Assembly: GCA_017871115.1 (NCBI GenBank)
Contig: JAFCIZ010000001.1
Span: 5,741,501-5,805,500, forward strand
DNA: 64,000 nucleotides
Origin: Cunninghamella blakesleeana
Taxonomy: Eukaryota; Mucoromycota; Mucoromycetes; Mucorales; Cunninghamellaceae
Direction of reading: 5' to 3'
Positions 23,001-36,438 of this stretch are shown piece after piece (position 1 is the first letter of the stretch; each line of letters begins with the position of its first letter). The translations under genes and the position numbers were made by a program. The notes beneath the pieces are model-generated. The model did no database searches, was not told the origin of the DNA, and saw nothing but the letters and a program-made list of their open reading frames with translations.

Positions 23001-23819
23001 AGTATATTATAAACTTTCTCGAAAAAGAGTATTAAGAAACATTCACACTAATAGATAAAAAATATACACTAAAAAACAAATCATTACATACAAAAGCTTC
23101 ATTTATATTTAAAGGTTGCCATTTAAATAGGCAAAAAAAGGCACAGAGAAAAGATTAAAAGGAAAGTCGCGAAATTTTTCTTAAAATGTTTGATTTTTTA
23201 AGCTCCGGGTTTTTGTTCTCCATTTTTGTACAAAATTATTTTCTTTATGCAAAAGTCACCTTGTCTTTTATGGCCAATACTATTTTTATTTATAATGGAA
23301 TATATATATATGTTTAAATTAGCTATACAAGTTTCTGGTATTATAATCATTACTTATTATTTACGGTTCATTTTTTCGTAATAAATCTTGTTTTTGCTTT
23401 TACATAGTGAAATACATGTATTTTATTTCTATATCTAATGAAGTAAAAGAGTAAATAGCTTGTATTTCATTATTAGATATGTATCTGAACCTTTTTCTAT
23501 TTTATTTTTTATATGCATAAATGTTTCTCTTTTATAATAAACTTTACTATAAGGCCCTATTATAAATTTTTGATTTTAGTTAATAATACAAAATATATTG
23601 TTTTATTGAATACATCTAAAAGACTTTAATCATTTTTATTATTTTTATAATTTATTTTTAGTTCTATAATTGGAATGCAATAAAATACGTAATTAATTAA
23701 TATTATAATAAACAAATTGATAAATGAGTAAAAAAAAAAAAAAATGAAGAAAAATAAATAATATAATATAATATAAAATAAAATGATAATGAAGTTAATG
23801 GTGATGTTGATATTGATGA
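23001..23819. other. intergenic AT-rich DNA
   Basis: No gene seen. Contains poly(A/T) tracts and an ATAAA-rich 3' flank of the minus-strand UTP7 gene. Confidence 0.5.
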
Positions 23820-25226
23820 TTAAAATATATCTAAAGTAGTAAAAGAATTTGGATTTTTCTTTGAAGCATTTTTTTCCAAAACCTTAATTTTTTCAATAGT
23901 ATCCAATTTATCTTGATCGATTAAATTCTTACGATCCTTCTTTCTTAAATAACGTTTCATAGATGAATTCTTGCCTCTCATTCTTTTTCTTTCTTTTACT
24001 GGGGCGTTGTTATTAGAGGTTGGATCTGATGCTGCTTCTTCATTATCATCTCTTCTTCGTTTTAATAGTTCTTCTTTGGTGGCCCGGGTTACTTTACCAA
24101 TTTGTGTAGGATCCAACATAATCATGTCAGGTTGTAATTTATTCATAAGTCCCTTCACTTCAGCTTCTTGTCGTTGTTTCTTGGTTTGATAAGGATTAGC
24201 TTCATAAGCATCAAAGTTAGCTTCTCCAGATCCAGGTACAACTATACTACTGATTCCTTTATCGTGTCCAAACCCAAGTACATCTTCATAAGGACAAAAG
24301 GCTATATCTGTGATGGATGATCCAGCTTGTAAATGATTCATATAAGGTGACACTTGCTTTGTGCGGAATGCATCTTTCCAAATCTATTTATTTTAAAAAA
24401 TAAAATAGAAATAATGAATATTAATAATAATTAATGATTGTCCTCTTCTTCCACTTCATAACATTTTTTTTATATTTATTATTATATATTTATATATTTA
24501 CCGTAACATGGGTATTCCAACCTACGCCTAATAATCCACGTTGTGAAATAGATAACGAAGTTGCTGGAGCTGGAGTATAATATTCTTGTACTACACCGTA
24601 TTTTCTAATATCCCATATTTTTAATTGACCATCTAAACCGGAGGTTGCCATATAATGTCCACCTTTATCAACTGCTACTGCCTTCACTGCCCCTTTATGA
24701 CACATCATTTTCACTAAAGGGCTTGACATTGTAGGTGACCATAAGCTGACAGTACCATTGGTATGTCCAAGATGAATAACTGCATTCCAAGGATTTTGGG
24801 TCATCACATTACAACTACCTAATTTAGTTCTTAATTCAGCAACTATACCTCCTGTTGATGTATCTTGATATTTTAAATAACCTGCATTCCCCTGTTAAAT
24901 AATAATAATGACAAAATAATATACATATATATAGTTAATTATATGATATTTAAAAAATTTATTTTTATCATTATCTTTTTTTATGCAACTTACAACAGTG
25001 GCCAATAAATAGTGATAAGGTAGAAATTCCATTTTATTAACTTCAATATGATTTTTAAGACGATGGATTTCCAAACCAGTATTATCGTATATAAATACAT
25101 ATTTTTTTTGAGCTGCTGCAAACATTGTTTCATTATGTAACCATCTATAACATACAATTAATAATAGTAATAACAATTATAAAAAATCAATGTAATTAAT
25201 CGATTAGTTTAATTATAACCATAATT

Positions 25227-25261
<35 letters not shown>

Positions 25262-26070
25262 TATTTAAATATACATTATTCAATCTTACGTTACATCTCG
25301 TACAATTTCATTGACATGTGTTTCAAAATGAAGTTTGCTTGATTGCCAATCAAAAGCTGCTAGATGACCTTTTTTACCACCCATTAATAAATGTCTTCCG
25401 TTACGTGTATAATTAAGAGAATAAGGGCCAAAATCGGCAAGATCTAAAGTGAAAATCTATTATTATTATTATTATTATTATTTAAAAAAAAATAGGTCGT
25501 ATTTAATACAAGGTGTTAATATTATATATCTTTTTCCATAAATTATATAAATGTACCTTGCTGGCTGTATTGATATCTGCATCTTTTGCTAATTGATCTT
25601 GTCTATAGTTATATGTTTTTTCTAATCCTTCTGATTCTAAATAACCTGCATCTTCATTTAAAAGTAATTCTGCTCTAGCTGCTGCTTGTGCTGCTTGAAC
25701 GGCTCGTTTTTCTTCTTTTAGGAGACGTGCTTTTAATTTTTGATTTTGAATATGCTATTGGTGAAAATAAATATAAGAAAAAAAAGAAAAGGAAAAGGAT
25801 AAAAGCGTTTAGTTAAATAATGGTACTATATATGTTTATTAATTTATTTTATATATGTCTTTTTGTTTATTAAGAATTTACCTTATAATCCTTTATTTCA
25901 CCTCTGCTATATTTTTCTTGATTAGGTACAGGTTCATATCCATCAACTCCTTCAACTTTTTTATTATTATGTTTTCTTTTTTCTTTTCGAAGTTCATTTT
26001 TTGATTTTTTTTTTGAATCTTTGGTTTTAATATTTTGATTATTATTAATAATGTCTTGATTATCGGCCAT
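23820..26070 (-). CDS. UTP7: U3 snoRNP-associated WD40 protein Utp7 (WDR46/BING4)
   Basis: Six exons (25882-26070, 25557-25754, 25290-25456, 24994-25144, 24502-24891, 23820-24383) give 552 residues, close to yeast Utp7 (554). A lysine-rich N-terminus is followed by WD40 repeats ([49 protein letters not shown]). The BING4 C-terminal module follows: [34 protein letters not shown] written across about residues 385-420, then [15 protein letters not shown] and [12 protein letters not shown]. The C-terminus is basic, with an [18 protein letters not shown] segment fit for nucleolar RNA contact. Utp7 is part of the small-subunit processome and is needed for 18S rRNA maturation. The gene lies in tandem with, and 280 nt downstream of, the heme lyase gene. 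Confidence 0.95.
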
Positions 26071-26349
26071 GATTTATGAAGGAAAAAGGGAAAAAAACGA
26101 GAGAAAGAGTGAAAAAAAAGATTGAGAAAAAAAAATTACGGAATTTAAATATTAAAAAAAAGTTTAAAGCAACCCAATTTTTTCCCCCTAGACCAAGCCA
26201 CTTTTTTGCATAAATTACTGTAATTATTTAGTTTGTAAGGTTTTTATTTCAAATATATAAATATATTTCTATATAATGTTCTAACTAACATTTTCTCATT
26301 TTATTTATTTATTTTTAATGGATATTAGTTCGATAAATGTTCATATATT

Positions 26350-27500
26350 TTATAAAAATTCACCTTTTTGCCAAGACATTTTAATTCTATCAAAAATCCC
26401 GCCAAAACTGACAGCTGGGCGAACATCTAAATAAAAACTTACACCTGGTCTTTTAGGATCTTGTTTACCAGCATAAAAATCAATTACATAAGTTACTTTT
26501 TCACCACAACGATCCACAGTCCAATCGTGTCGATCAAATGGTAATTCATATCTAAAAAAAGGAAAAAGAAGAAAGGAAAAAGAAAAAGAAAAAACAAAGA
26601 AAAGGAAGGTTTATATTAGTACCTTTTTTTTTCTTATCTAGAAAAACCATTATGATAATTGTATATAAGTAAATATAAAATAAATTACCCAAACCATGAT
26701 CTGATACGAGCTTTAGGTGTAATATCTTTGGGTCTTCCTTGGAATTTTAATAATTTGGGTTGATTACATTCGCTATATATATATATATATATATATTAAT
26801 AAAATAAAATAAAATAAAAATGAATAAATGCTTGCATAGTAGTCATAGTTTATTTAAAATATGAATATATAACTTACGTTTTATGTAATTTTTCCCATTC
26901 TAAAATTCTTACCCAGGCTTCTTCGTTGACAGCATTATGAATAGGAACAACAACAGGCATATCTTCTTCTCTAGGAGTCCAATTTTTACGTCTCATAGCG
27001 TTAAAAAACATTTGTTCAGAGGGGTATACCCATAATTTTTCTTCAGAATTAGCTCTTGGGATAGTAGATATTTCTCTGTGTTTCCCTAAATGGCCTTTTT
27101 GATCAGGTAAAGGTTGTTGTGATATATGAGGCATATAATTACTTGTATCAATGCTATCAGAGGTACAACCTTCGGTAGGTGTTGCAGTTGTTGTATTAAT
27201 TTTATTATCGTTATCATTAGTATTTGTATTGGTATCTTTATTTATTACTTTTGTATCATTATTGGAAATAAAATGTTGATAGCTATCTGGTGATACAGGA
27301 CATTTACTAGCTTCTCCTTGTTGTACTTCTACCTGTTGTTTATGTGTTTCTGGTAAAAAGAATTTATAGTTAGAGTGATCTACTGGGCACTTTGATTCAT
27401 CATCAACTGGCGTAACTTTTATGTGATCTTTTGGTAGCTGATGAATTGAGGGTTCAGTTGTGTTTAAATTACTTTGGTCAACAGAGCTTTTATCAGTCAT
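26350..27500 (-). CDS. CYC3: holocytochrome c synthase (cytochrome c heme lyase)
   Basis: Three exons (26878-27500, 26689-26772, 26350-26551) give 302 residues. The catalytic part matches the HCCS family: [20 protein letters not shown], then [11 protein letters not shown] with His188 at the position of the heme-ligand His of human HCCS (His154). [19 protein letters not shown] and [11 protein letters not shown] follow, then [11 protein letters not shown] near the end. It attaches heme to apocytochrome c in the mitochondrial intermembrane space. The N-terminus carries two heme-regulatory CP motifs, [13 protein letters not shown] and [14 protein letters not shown] third copy of the same unit has lost the Pro ([16 protein letters not shown]). 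The C-terminal [10 protein letters not shown] is usual. Whether it serves cytochrome c, c1 or both is not visible. Confidence 0.95.
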
Positions 27501-27986
27501 ATTTATTTATTTTTAATTTTTTAAAAAGAAAGCGAATGAGATAAAAAAAAATCAACAGCTCCATGTTTTTTTATAAATAAAAAATAACCCATTTTTTTCT
27601 ATCCCCGCAAAAAAAATGTAAATTTTATTCATTATGTGGTATCATTGATATTTAGAGGTTTAATAGCATGGTGTAAAAAAATTAAAGAGTAAAAATAATT
27701 TTGTTAGAATAATAATATCAATACTTAAATATTAGTAACATATAGTTTTTTAATATTTTTTATAATAATTTTTTTAAATAAAAAAGTATTATATTAAAAA
27801 CGGATAATGCCTTTTTAGGTTACAGGAGCTTTAATACTTCGCTTTTTTTTTTTTTAAAAAAAAAAAATACGTACACGTTCATTTTTTTCCCTTTTTTATT
27901 TACAAATATACAAGTATATATATTCTTTTCCATATTAAATCATTGAGATCAGCACTAAAAATTAATAATAATAAAAATAAATATCA
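27501..27986. other. intergenic region upstream of the heme lyase
   Basis: AT-rich spacer. Holds a T-run directly followed by an A-run (about 27842-27867), which could fold as a hairpin and may mark the 3' end of one transcript or the promoter of the other. No gene seen. Confidence 0.5.
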
Positions 27987-30408
27987 CTACAGCTTTTTCA
28001 TACTACGAGTATCTAGGGATGATTTTTCAATAAGAGCGTCTAATTGAGGTTGTCTTCCAGTAGTAGTTGCCACTGATTTTCGTCTTCCAGCATTATAATC
28101 AGGGAATAGTCTTGAAGCAGCACGATCGCTGAATGATAAATCATAATTGATAAATGATCTTCTTTTATTGTTTGCCGTGGTAGTACTTGTTGTTGCAAAA
28201 GAATGGCTTGTCATGGGTGGTTTAGAACCGAAATATATGTCTTGATCCACTGATTTATTATTAGTATCATTGTCAAATATATTAGTTGGATCTTCATTTT
28301 GAGGCTCCACAATATTATCATTATTATTTGGCGAAATTAATGTGTGCATAGTTGAATTTATATCAATAGGTACTGACGTAGCAAATTTAGAAATAGAATG
28401 TGATAAATCTAAAATAAATTTATAAATAAAACCAAAAGAAATAAGTAAATAAAGATTAATTAAAAACTAATTCTTTACTAAACTTATATTTTTTTATTGT
28501 ATTATTTATTTTAATCTTATTTTACTTACCCAGCGTTTCATCATTAGGCTCGTGATCATCGATCACCTGACTTTTTTCTTCATTTTCATCATAGTCGATA
28601 TATTTTCCAGTGGATTTCTTCTTCTTTATCCATGATGTTCTTCTTTCTTTATTATCCTTAATAAATAATTTAGGTGAAGAGGGTAATGTTTCAGATTTAT
28701 TATTGATGTCCAAATTTTCTTTTTCATCATCATGGTGTTGTTGTTCATCATCGTCTTGAGTTTCATTTACTTCTATGCCATTCTCAGATAATATTTCTTC
28801 GTCTAGATCGAACATATCCTCTTCCTCTTCCTCTTCTTCTTCTTCTTGATTATCATCTTTTTTTATAACTAAAATAATAATTTAGAGATATATGGTATAA
28901 AAAGAGACAAATAATTTAGTATATATCCTATCCAGCTATTATAATTTATGGTAAGTATATAAAATTCTTTTTTATATTATATTTTGTTTTTACCATTATT
29001 TAAATGTTTATTGAAAGTAATTATATTCTCTACTTGTTGATTTTCTTGTTTTCCCAAACTATTTGCAATAGCAGATTCATCCAAAGAAAAACTTGGACGT
29101 CTATAAGATCCTTGTGTACTGTTACTTTTTGTTTCGTCCACATTTTCTTTAAAACGCACCACATGTGATTTTTTAGAGCTGTTTTTGTCATGATCTGTTT
29201 TTGATGTAGAAATAATGTTGTCTATTGAACTTTCTGATTGTGTAGTAGTAGTAGTAGTATTAGTATTAGTATTAGGTAATTCAGAAGGTACTATAGTTGC
29301 CATATCTTCAACTGATGATGAGTGATTTGAATTTTCAACCAAGGATGAAACTGATGCTGATGAAGTTGTCATAGAAACTAAACCAACGGAAGATTTTCTA
29401 TAGAATTGATGAGGATTTTCTTGATTTGCTTGTAAAACTTTTTGCCATAACTGATTACTTTGTTGCCTAGCTATTTTTGTTTGCTCTTCCAGTCGTTCCA
29501 TTTCTACCCTTTTCCATTGTTCAATACGCACTTCTGAATCCAATCTCATTTTATCAAGTGCTTTCTCTAATACTTGATAAACTTGTTGATGTTGAGCAGT
29601 TAGGTGTTCTGGAATGTTTACTATAAATATATAAAAAATAAATAAAAATAAAAAAGTATTTATATCAATATTATAGATATTTCCATGTGGTTTATTTCAT
29701 TCTCTAATAAACTTTTTTTAAAAAATCTTACAGTTGTTATCTAAGTTTGTGGGAGTGGAGGTATTGAGTTTTATGTCGAATATTTCAGAGAATTGATCAT
29801 CTTGTCTAACTTCATCTATTTGTGAACCGAACTAAAACAAAACATACTTGTTAATATATAGTTATATATGATAGAAAAGGAAAAAAAAAGCAGCATTATA
29901 TAATATTACCAAAGTGTCTTTATGAATAATAGCAAAGTCATCTGATTGTAGAGCAGAAGTAGAAGGTAATTTCAAAGTTATAGAAGCATTATTAGCTATC
30001 TTGGTATGGGTAGAATAAACTTTATCCGTATCGCAATTAAGACAAGATACCGTCATCCATTGCTGATCAGTTCGAGTTTCTATTAAACTATTATATGCCT
30101 AATATATATATATATATATAAGTATGTATACATATGAGTATGTGGTAGAGATAATTTTTTTTTTCTTCTTTTAGATAATAATGAGAATAATAAAAATGAT
30201 GTCCTAATTCTTTAAAAAATAAAAATATATAACGTACTATAACAACACCACCCATCCCAAGTTCGACTTTCCAACCTTCCATAGTAGGATTTTCTTGTTC
30301 GTACCAATACTGTTGTCGTTCTAAAGCATGATTATTTAAAGAATATTTACTTGATAAATGTATTTTGATATTAAGGCATGAACACGCGTATATTACATGC
30401 CCAGACAT
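27987..30408 (-). CDS. uncharacterised protein with N-terminal paired cysteines
   Basis: Six exons (30238-30408, 29910-30098, 29732-29831, 28994-29620, 28530-28868, 27987-28408) join to 615 residues. The first ~130 residues look like a folded module: YACSCLNIKI (CxC), ELGMGGVVIVAYNSLIETR across the first junction, then SCLNCDTDKV (CxxC). The spacing suggests a single zinc site, but I do not recognise the family. A helical, charged segment follows (EHLTAQHQQVYQVLEKAL, then RIEQWKRVEMERLEEQTKIA), probably coiled coil. The remainder is disordered, with poly-Glu (about eight residues) and several RRxS/T-like sites (RRPSFS, RRKSVA) that could be kinase targets. Function unknown. Confidence 0.7.
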
Positions 30409-33119
30409 TGAAGGTATATATTTATATTATTATAAATAAATAAAATAAAGAAAATGTAAGAAAAAAAACAGTTAAGAAAAAGAAAGGAAAGAAAAGGAAG
30501 AGAGGGAAAAAATAATAATAAAAATGTTCCAATTTTATGAAATGTTTTTTAAACAGCGCTTATGCATTTTTTGGTGACTCATGGCTGGCCCTAAGAGCAC
30601 GGGTGGTTTTATACGGGGTGCTTCAGCGGACATTAAAAGTACCCTTTAACTGTACTTATTTTGGTCAAAATTAAATTTCAGCTAGTAAGCGGGTAATTCA
30701 TCAGAGAGCCCCATTGACATCAATTTTTTCTCGTCTTGTCTCTTTCTTCTTAAAAATGTGCCTAGTAATAAAAAGAAACATGTTTGGTTTCTGATTATAT
30801 TTTATTTGCTATAAGTGGTTGATTAAAAAATCCTCTAAAAATATAAAAATAAACCTATCTTTTTGTTTTTGAGCTTCTAATTATTTTCCATTTTTTAACT
30901 TATATATATCAGTAACCTTTTAGTTTGCTCTTTCACTTCTCATTAGTATCGTTTATTGATTGCCTTTTACTAATTACTCGTTAGCTAAAAAATTGTTTGT
31001 AACTTATATATATATATTTTCATATAAATAAATAAATTGATGATACGTTATGGAAAAAACTCTTTTTATGAAAAATAACAGTGTTTTGTAGAAAACGCTT
31101 TTAAAGGAAAAGCTATTCATATAAAGGAAGAAAGTCATATTAGAATATATAATAGTAATGATATTTATGAAGTTTAAGAGGCAAAGGATCAAATCTATTT
31201 AAGGAGTAGCAGAAAGCTAGAAAAATTTCAAGAAGAATTCGGAAACACAGCAAGGAAAATATTAATGTAATTAATTTTTGTTAGTTAACTTATTATACAT
31301 ATATTTATATTTATGTTAATTTATTAATCTACAACAAATATATATAGAATAAAAACAGTATTTACCATAAAAAGGTATTTTGAGTGTAAAAAATATAATT
31401 CATTTGAAAAATAAAATAATATTCATAATTGATTTAAAAAAAATTAAATAGCGGTACTCATTTTTTTTTACTTCTGAATGATATTTAAAGCATTAATGAT
31501 TAGATGATGGGAAATAAACGACAAATCAATATTTAAAATGGCAGCTAAAATATGTCGATTAAGTACGAGTTACACGAATATATATATATTGTGAATTTCC
31601 TTTTATGTGCTCTAAAAAATACCATATGAAGCGCGTACGTAGTAAAACTTCATTATATATAATGGTAAAACACTAGAGCAAAGTCGTATAATATATGATT
31701 GACATTAATAAAAATAAATAATCATGGTAATAATACTCACAAGGTAGTAAAAAAAAGAAAAAAATAAAAAAAAAAAAAAAAACGTTTAGAATGAATGGTG
31801 TTTATATATTTAGAGTTTAATAATTATAAGAATATTTTGAATATTTGCTGATTTATTAAAGTATCAATGTCCAAGCTAAAAAGTTGTCTATTTCCATGAA
31901 TAATAAAATGAATAGCTTGAAGTTATAATAAAGTAATAATAAAGTGTTTCTCCATGTAATCTAATATTCATGGGATAATCACAGTTGCTCATAAATGGAT
32001 TTATAGACCCATACTCAGGTCAAGTGTTCACCTATATCGATAGATGAAATGTTAATTGAAATGGGATTTTAACACACCGATGTCATAGTAGTATTTTAGA
32101 TACAAGTTAATTTTTATAAAATAGTCATGGATATTTATTAATTAAAATAAGTAATCGCGTTTAAGCTAAGTATTTATTTTCTTCGCTAATAATAAACAAG
32201 TTTTTGAATTTTAACAGATCGGCATCATAGCCTTACTCTATACGTACCAAATTTCATGAATTAATATAAATGATGATAACCCAAAGTGATAGGGAGATTT
32301 GTAGCTTCAATTCACTAAGTTGACATTTAGATTTTTATTATTTTTTTAAAAAGAAATGCTAGAAAAACATTTTTTTTTGTTTTAAAGTTTTGCAACTTAG
32401 TTCTGCCCTTTACTACGGGGTGTGGTCAAAATATTCTTAAATAGAGCATTCTCTCTCTCTTTCTCTCTCTTAAGTACTTTTTAGCACCTTTTTGCAAATT
32501 ATTAATTTTTTTATTAATTCACTTTCATTCCATTATTAGCATGCCAGAAAATAGCAATCAGCCTACGGATATCCAACTTGAAAAAAACTCTCCATGATAT
32601 ATATTCAAGTTTGAGAGCTATTCATTATATATTAAGCATTCAAAGCATGGTTTGATAGCGTATTTATTTGTGTTGATTAGACATTTTATATCCTTTAAAC
32701 GAGCACTCTGATAAACACTGACTCTACTGTTAACTGTATCGGCGATAATTTAAAGTTGAAAATAATATTGTAAAAATATTATCTGGAGGATACTAGCCCT
32801 GAAAGTAAAAAAAAAAATAGAATTAAATGCTAGTATATCTGGTTAAATATAATTTTGCAAAATGATTTAATCATTTTTTCAAGCAAGTTGTTTGGAATTT
32901 TATTAGTTATCATTATCTTATTTTAATAAAAAATATTCAAGCAAGAAATCCATTTATTTGTTTTGTTTTTAAATTATTATAAATTACTCAATTTCACACA
33001 AAAAATAAAATGCTACTTTATATGAAACAAAAAAGGAAATAAGCAGGATCATTGTTTTTTATGTAGCTTTTTTGTCAAATTTTTTCATATAGGAATCATT
33101 CAAAAAAGAATAATTAGAA

Positions 33120-33160
<41 letters not shown>

Positions 33161-33390
33161 TTCATGGTTTATATTTTTACGATTTTTTTATAATTTTGTA
33201 ATGGTCAAATATATAAAAAGATAAATGATAGTCAGAGTAATTATTTTATCTGTTGAAAAAAAGCTGTATGTATCGGAATTTAAATTTTTTAAATAACTTA
33301 ATAAATGCGTTTTTTAGTGTTTAATTTTTTTTTCGCTCCTTTTTTTTTTCTTTCGTTTTTTTTTAATATAAAAAATAACAACACTATATA
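30409..33390. other. gene-poor AT-rich region of 3 kb
   Basis: The longest stretch here without a recognised gene. I found no open frame with normal protein composition on either strand. Contents: a GC-richer patch at about 30555-30640 near the start of the minus-strand gene (likely its promoter), a (CT)n run at 32449-32470, and an (AT)n microsatellite at 33124-33158. Two loosely similar blocks near 32072 and 32212 share TTTTAACA followed by CATAG. Confidence 0.5.
33124..33158. repeat. (AT)n microsatellite
   Basis: About 17 uninterrupted AT units. Confidence 0.95.
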
Positions 33391-36300
33391 ATGGTAGAGA
33401 GTATAGATGACAATCTACTGAACAAGTACTTTGGGTTTAAAGATAAAAATATCACAAGTATTCTATTTTCACCAATTGTATTAGGTTTATCTATTATCAT
33501 TTATGCAATATCTTTGACAACAAGCCGACTTTTATTCTCCTTTTTTATTGCTATAACCTTTGTATTAGGTGCCTTATATTTCAGTCGTTCTAATCCACCA
33601 CAGAACTTATTTACACAACAAAACTATGAAGTTTCTTCTGCATGGAAGGATGCTACCTTTGATGATAAAGTAATATATATATATATATATATATAAATTT
33701 ATAATACAGAAATACAAAACCAAATCAAGAAAAAATTGATTAATAGTTTAATAATACCATATATATATATTATATGTATGTAATTACTTATATTAAAATA
33801 GCTTGAAGAAGACCAATATACAACACTTAATTTATTTTATCCACCTTTAACGAAAATTACAGAGCAAATACTTGGCTGTTTTTATCGGGATTATGTATTA
33901 CATTGGTGGGATCCACTTCAATCTGGTTATGACGATGAATTTGAAAAAGTAATCAAATTAAGGCTTAACGCTGCTATCACTAATGTAGAAAAAATGTTAT
34001 TAAGACAAGAAAGAAATGATATAGTTATGGCTACTATGTATGGACTTGCTAACACTCTTATTATTCATATGGTAAAATATTAATATAAAGTAAAATAAGA
34101 TAAAATATAAATGTATCACACATATATTGTTTATTAATATACCCAATCTAATATCTATATATTTTAAAAAAATTAGAGAGAGTGTCGTACGTTTGAAATG
34201 GCAGGACAGCCAATAGATGTATTTATTAGAGAAAACCCTCAATCACCATTTGGCCAATTATTATCAAGAAAGGAGCAACATCACCAGCTTCGTGGATTAA
34301 GCAATTCGATATTAAAAAGAATATTGCCTGCTGATGATATGAATTCGAAAATTGTTCAGAGTCTATTTAGAGAATTGTTAGCTACACATTTATTTGGAAA
34401 TATTTTAGCCACTTGCAGTGATCCTGATTTTATCAATTCTTGGATAGTCACTTATTTGACCTCTACACCTGATACGTCAACAACAGAAAATGGTACTTCT
34501 TCTCTTCCCTCTTCTTCTGCCAATGATATAAGAAGTTTAGTCGAAAAAGCGACTGAAGATGTGATGGCTGCAGAACAAGAAGATTTAACAATACCTACAG
34601 TAAATTCAACTCCAGAGATTGATCACGTGAAATTACCACCAACCACTCATACAATGACAACCAATGATATGGTTCATCCATCTTCTACTACTTCTACAAA
34701 TGCTAATCCTACTTTGAAACATTCGCCTCCAATAACACCAGAGTCTTTAACTAATGATAATGACGTACTTGTAGATGAAAAATCGATACCACAACCGTTT
34801 TCATCGGTTGGGTTACAACAACAACAACAAAGGTCGTTGTCTATATCATCCACATCCTCCTCCTCCTCTATGGATCCTAAACGTAGAATGACATTATCTA
34901 AAGCCGATGAAGAATTAATACAAACACCAATGATTTATGCTTACGGCACAGTCAGTTTTAGTATTATGGATGTGTCACCACCAAAACAAGATACAGCAGC
35001 TAGCGATAAATCTAAAATGATGTATATTATTCAAATTGAAAGGCCCGCTATACAAGAAAATAATGGATCAGAAGGAGGTGGTTATGTCATCACAAGAACC
35101 TATCATGATTTTGATGTCTTTCATTCTCTAATGCGTTTAAAACATACAAAAAGAATAACAAGACTTAATTTAAAATTACCTTTGGAAGTGACGAAATCGT
35201 GGTTACAAAAAAGTAAATCAGTCATAGGAATTGGTAATAATAATAGTAACAGCAGCAACAATGATATGATGGGATATTACTCTAATGTAAACAATAGCAG
35301 TAGTAATAATAATTCCGGTGTATCCATCTCTCAAGGACTTGAACATTATTTACATATCGTAGTGGCTGATGCAGAATTAGGGCGGGATCCTTTGATTTTA
35401 GCATTTTTAAGAAAAGAAAGAGCTACAGAACGTGGAACAACGCAGGATGAATTATCTTTTGCTGATGAATATAAAGATGAACTGATGGCGTATAATAATA
35501 ATAACAGCAACAATAACACATCCTCCAATTTATTAGTGGATACCAACTGGTCGCTTTCACCTACAATGGGGAATCGAGCTAAATCATTATTTGGAAGAAC
35601 AACTACTACCTCAATTTTTGGTAACACAACATCATCTCCGTCGACATCTATTGGATCGTCCATTTTTTCGACCGAGGACATGGAGGCAGAAGAAGAAGGG
35701 GAAGAAAAGGATAATGTAAAACAGCCATGGAAAGAACATAAAATTACTACGCGTCAAGGATCTATTAGTAGTTTACAAAGTCAACGAAGTAGCAATGGAA
35801 GTGAATCAATAGAAACAAATAATAACAACGATAATATAAAAAAAATAAATAGTCAAGATACTATTTCAACCGCGATATCCTCTTTAGAAAAAGAACCCAA
35901 TACCACCATTACCAACAGCAGCAAGAATAATAAACCTAAACATAAACCACTCTCATCTATGGATACAGAATTATTAATTGAAACCACATTTGCCTTGATT
36001 GTAGAAAGTTTTAATTTAACCACAGCAAATAACAAAGCATGGATGCGACGTTCTTTATTAAATTTATTACGTGAAATAGTAAGAAGATCTTATACGGAAT
36101 TAGTAGCAAAGCAATATAATGATTATATGGAAGCTTATCTTTCACCGGATGCACTTGTTACATGGATGACGATGATTAAAGATATGTTTTGGCCTGACCA
36201 AAAAGAAGAAAATAGAGAAAATAAAACAAGGACTGATGAAGAAAAGGAACAAACGAAACAGCAAGCCAAGTTGTTATTAGTTCAACAAGCTGTTCCAAGT

Positions 36301-36438
36301 GGGGTTAGGCAATTAATTGGTGAACAAAATTGTTCTTTATCTATGGAAAGAATATGGTATCGTTTACAAGATGAAGAATTTAATAGAGTATTGGTTTTAC
36401 AAGTCATGGAAAGAGTAATACGACCTCTTTTTAACTAG
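33391..36438 (+). CDS. Mdm1/SNX13-type PXA-PX-nexin C protein
   Basis: Three exons (33391-33669, 33802-34071, 34177-36438) give 936 residues. Two adjacent hydrophobic segments (about residues 24-67) anchor it in a membrane. A PXA domain follows: NLFYPPLTKITEQILGCFYRDYVLHWW region, then FRELLATHLFGNILATCSDPDFIN. Next a disordered linker, a PX domain (YIIQIERP, YVITRTYHDFDVFHSLMRLK, LNLKLPLEV, with a long Asn/Ser insertion before LEHYLHIVVADAEL), and a C-terminal nexin C region (ELLIETTFALIVESFNL to VLQVMERVIRPLFN). This order is that of yeast Mdm1 and animal SNX13/14/25 without an RGS domain. These are ER proteins that tether ER to vacuole, lysosome or lipid droplets and bind phosphoinositides or fatty acids. 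Low-complexity insertions are longer than usual. Confidence 0.88.

Noticed and set aside
31004..31192. Minus-strand 62-codon frame
   Set aside because: Hydrophobic low-complexity translation of AT-rich DNA, with no supporting signals.
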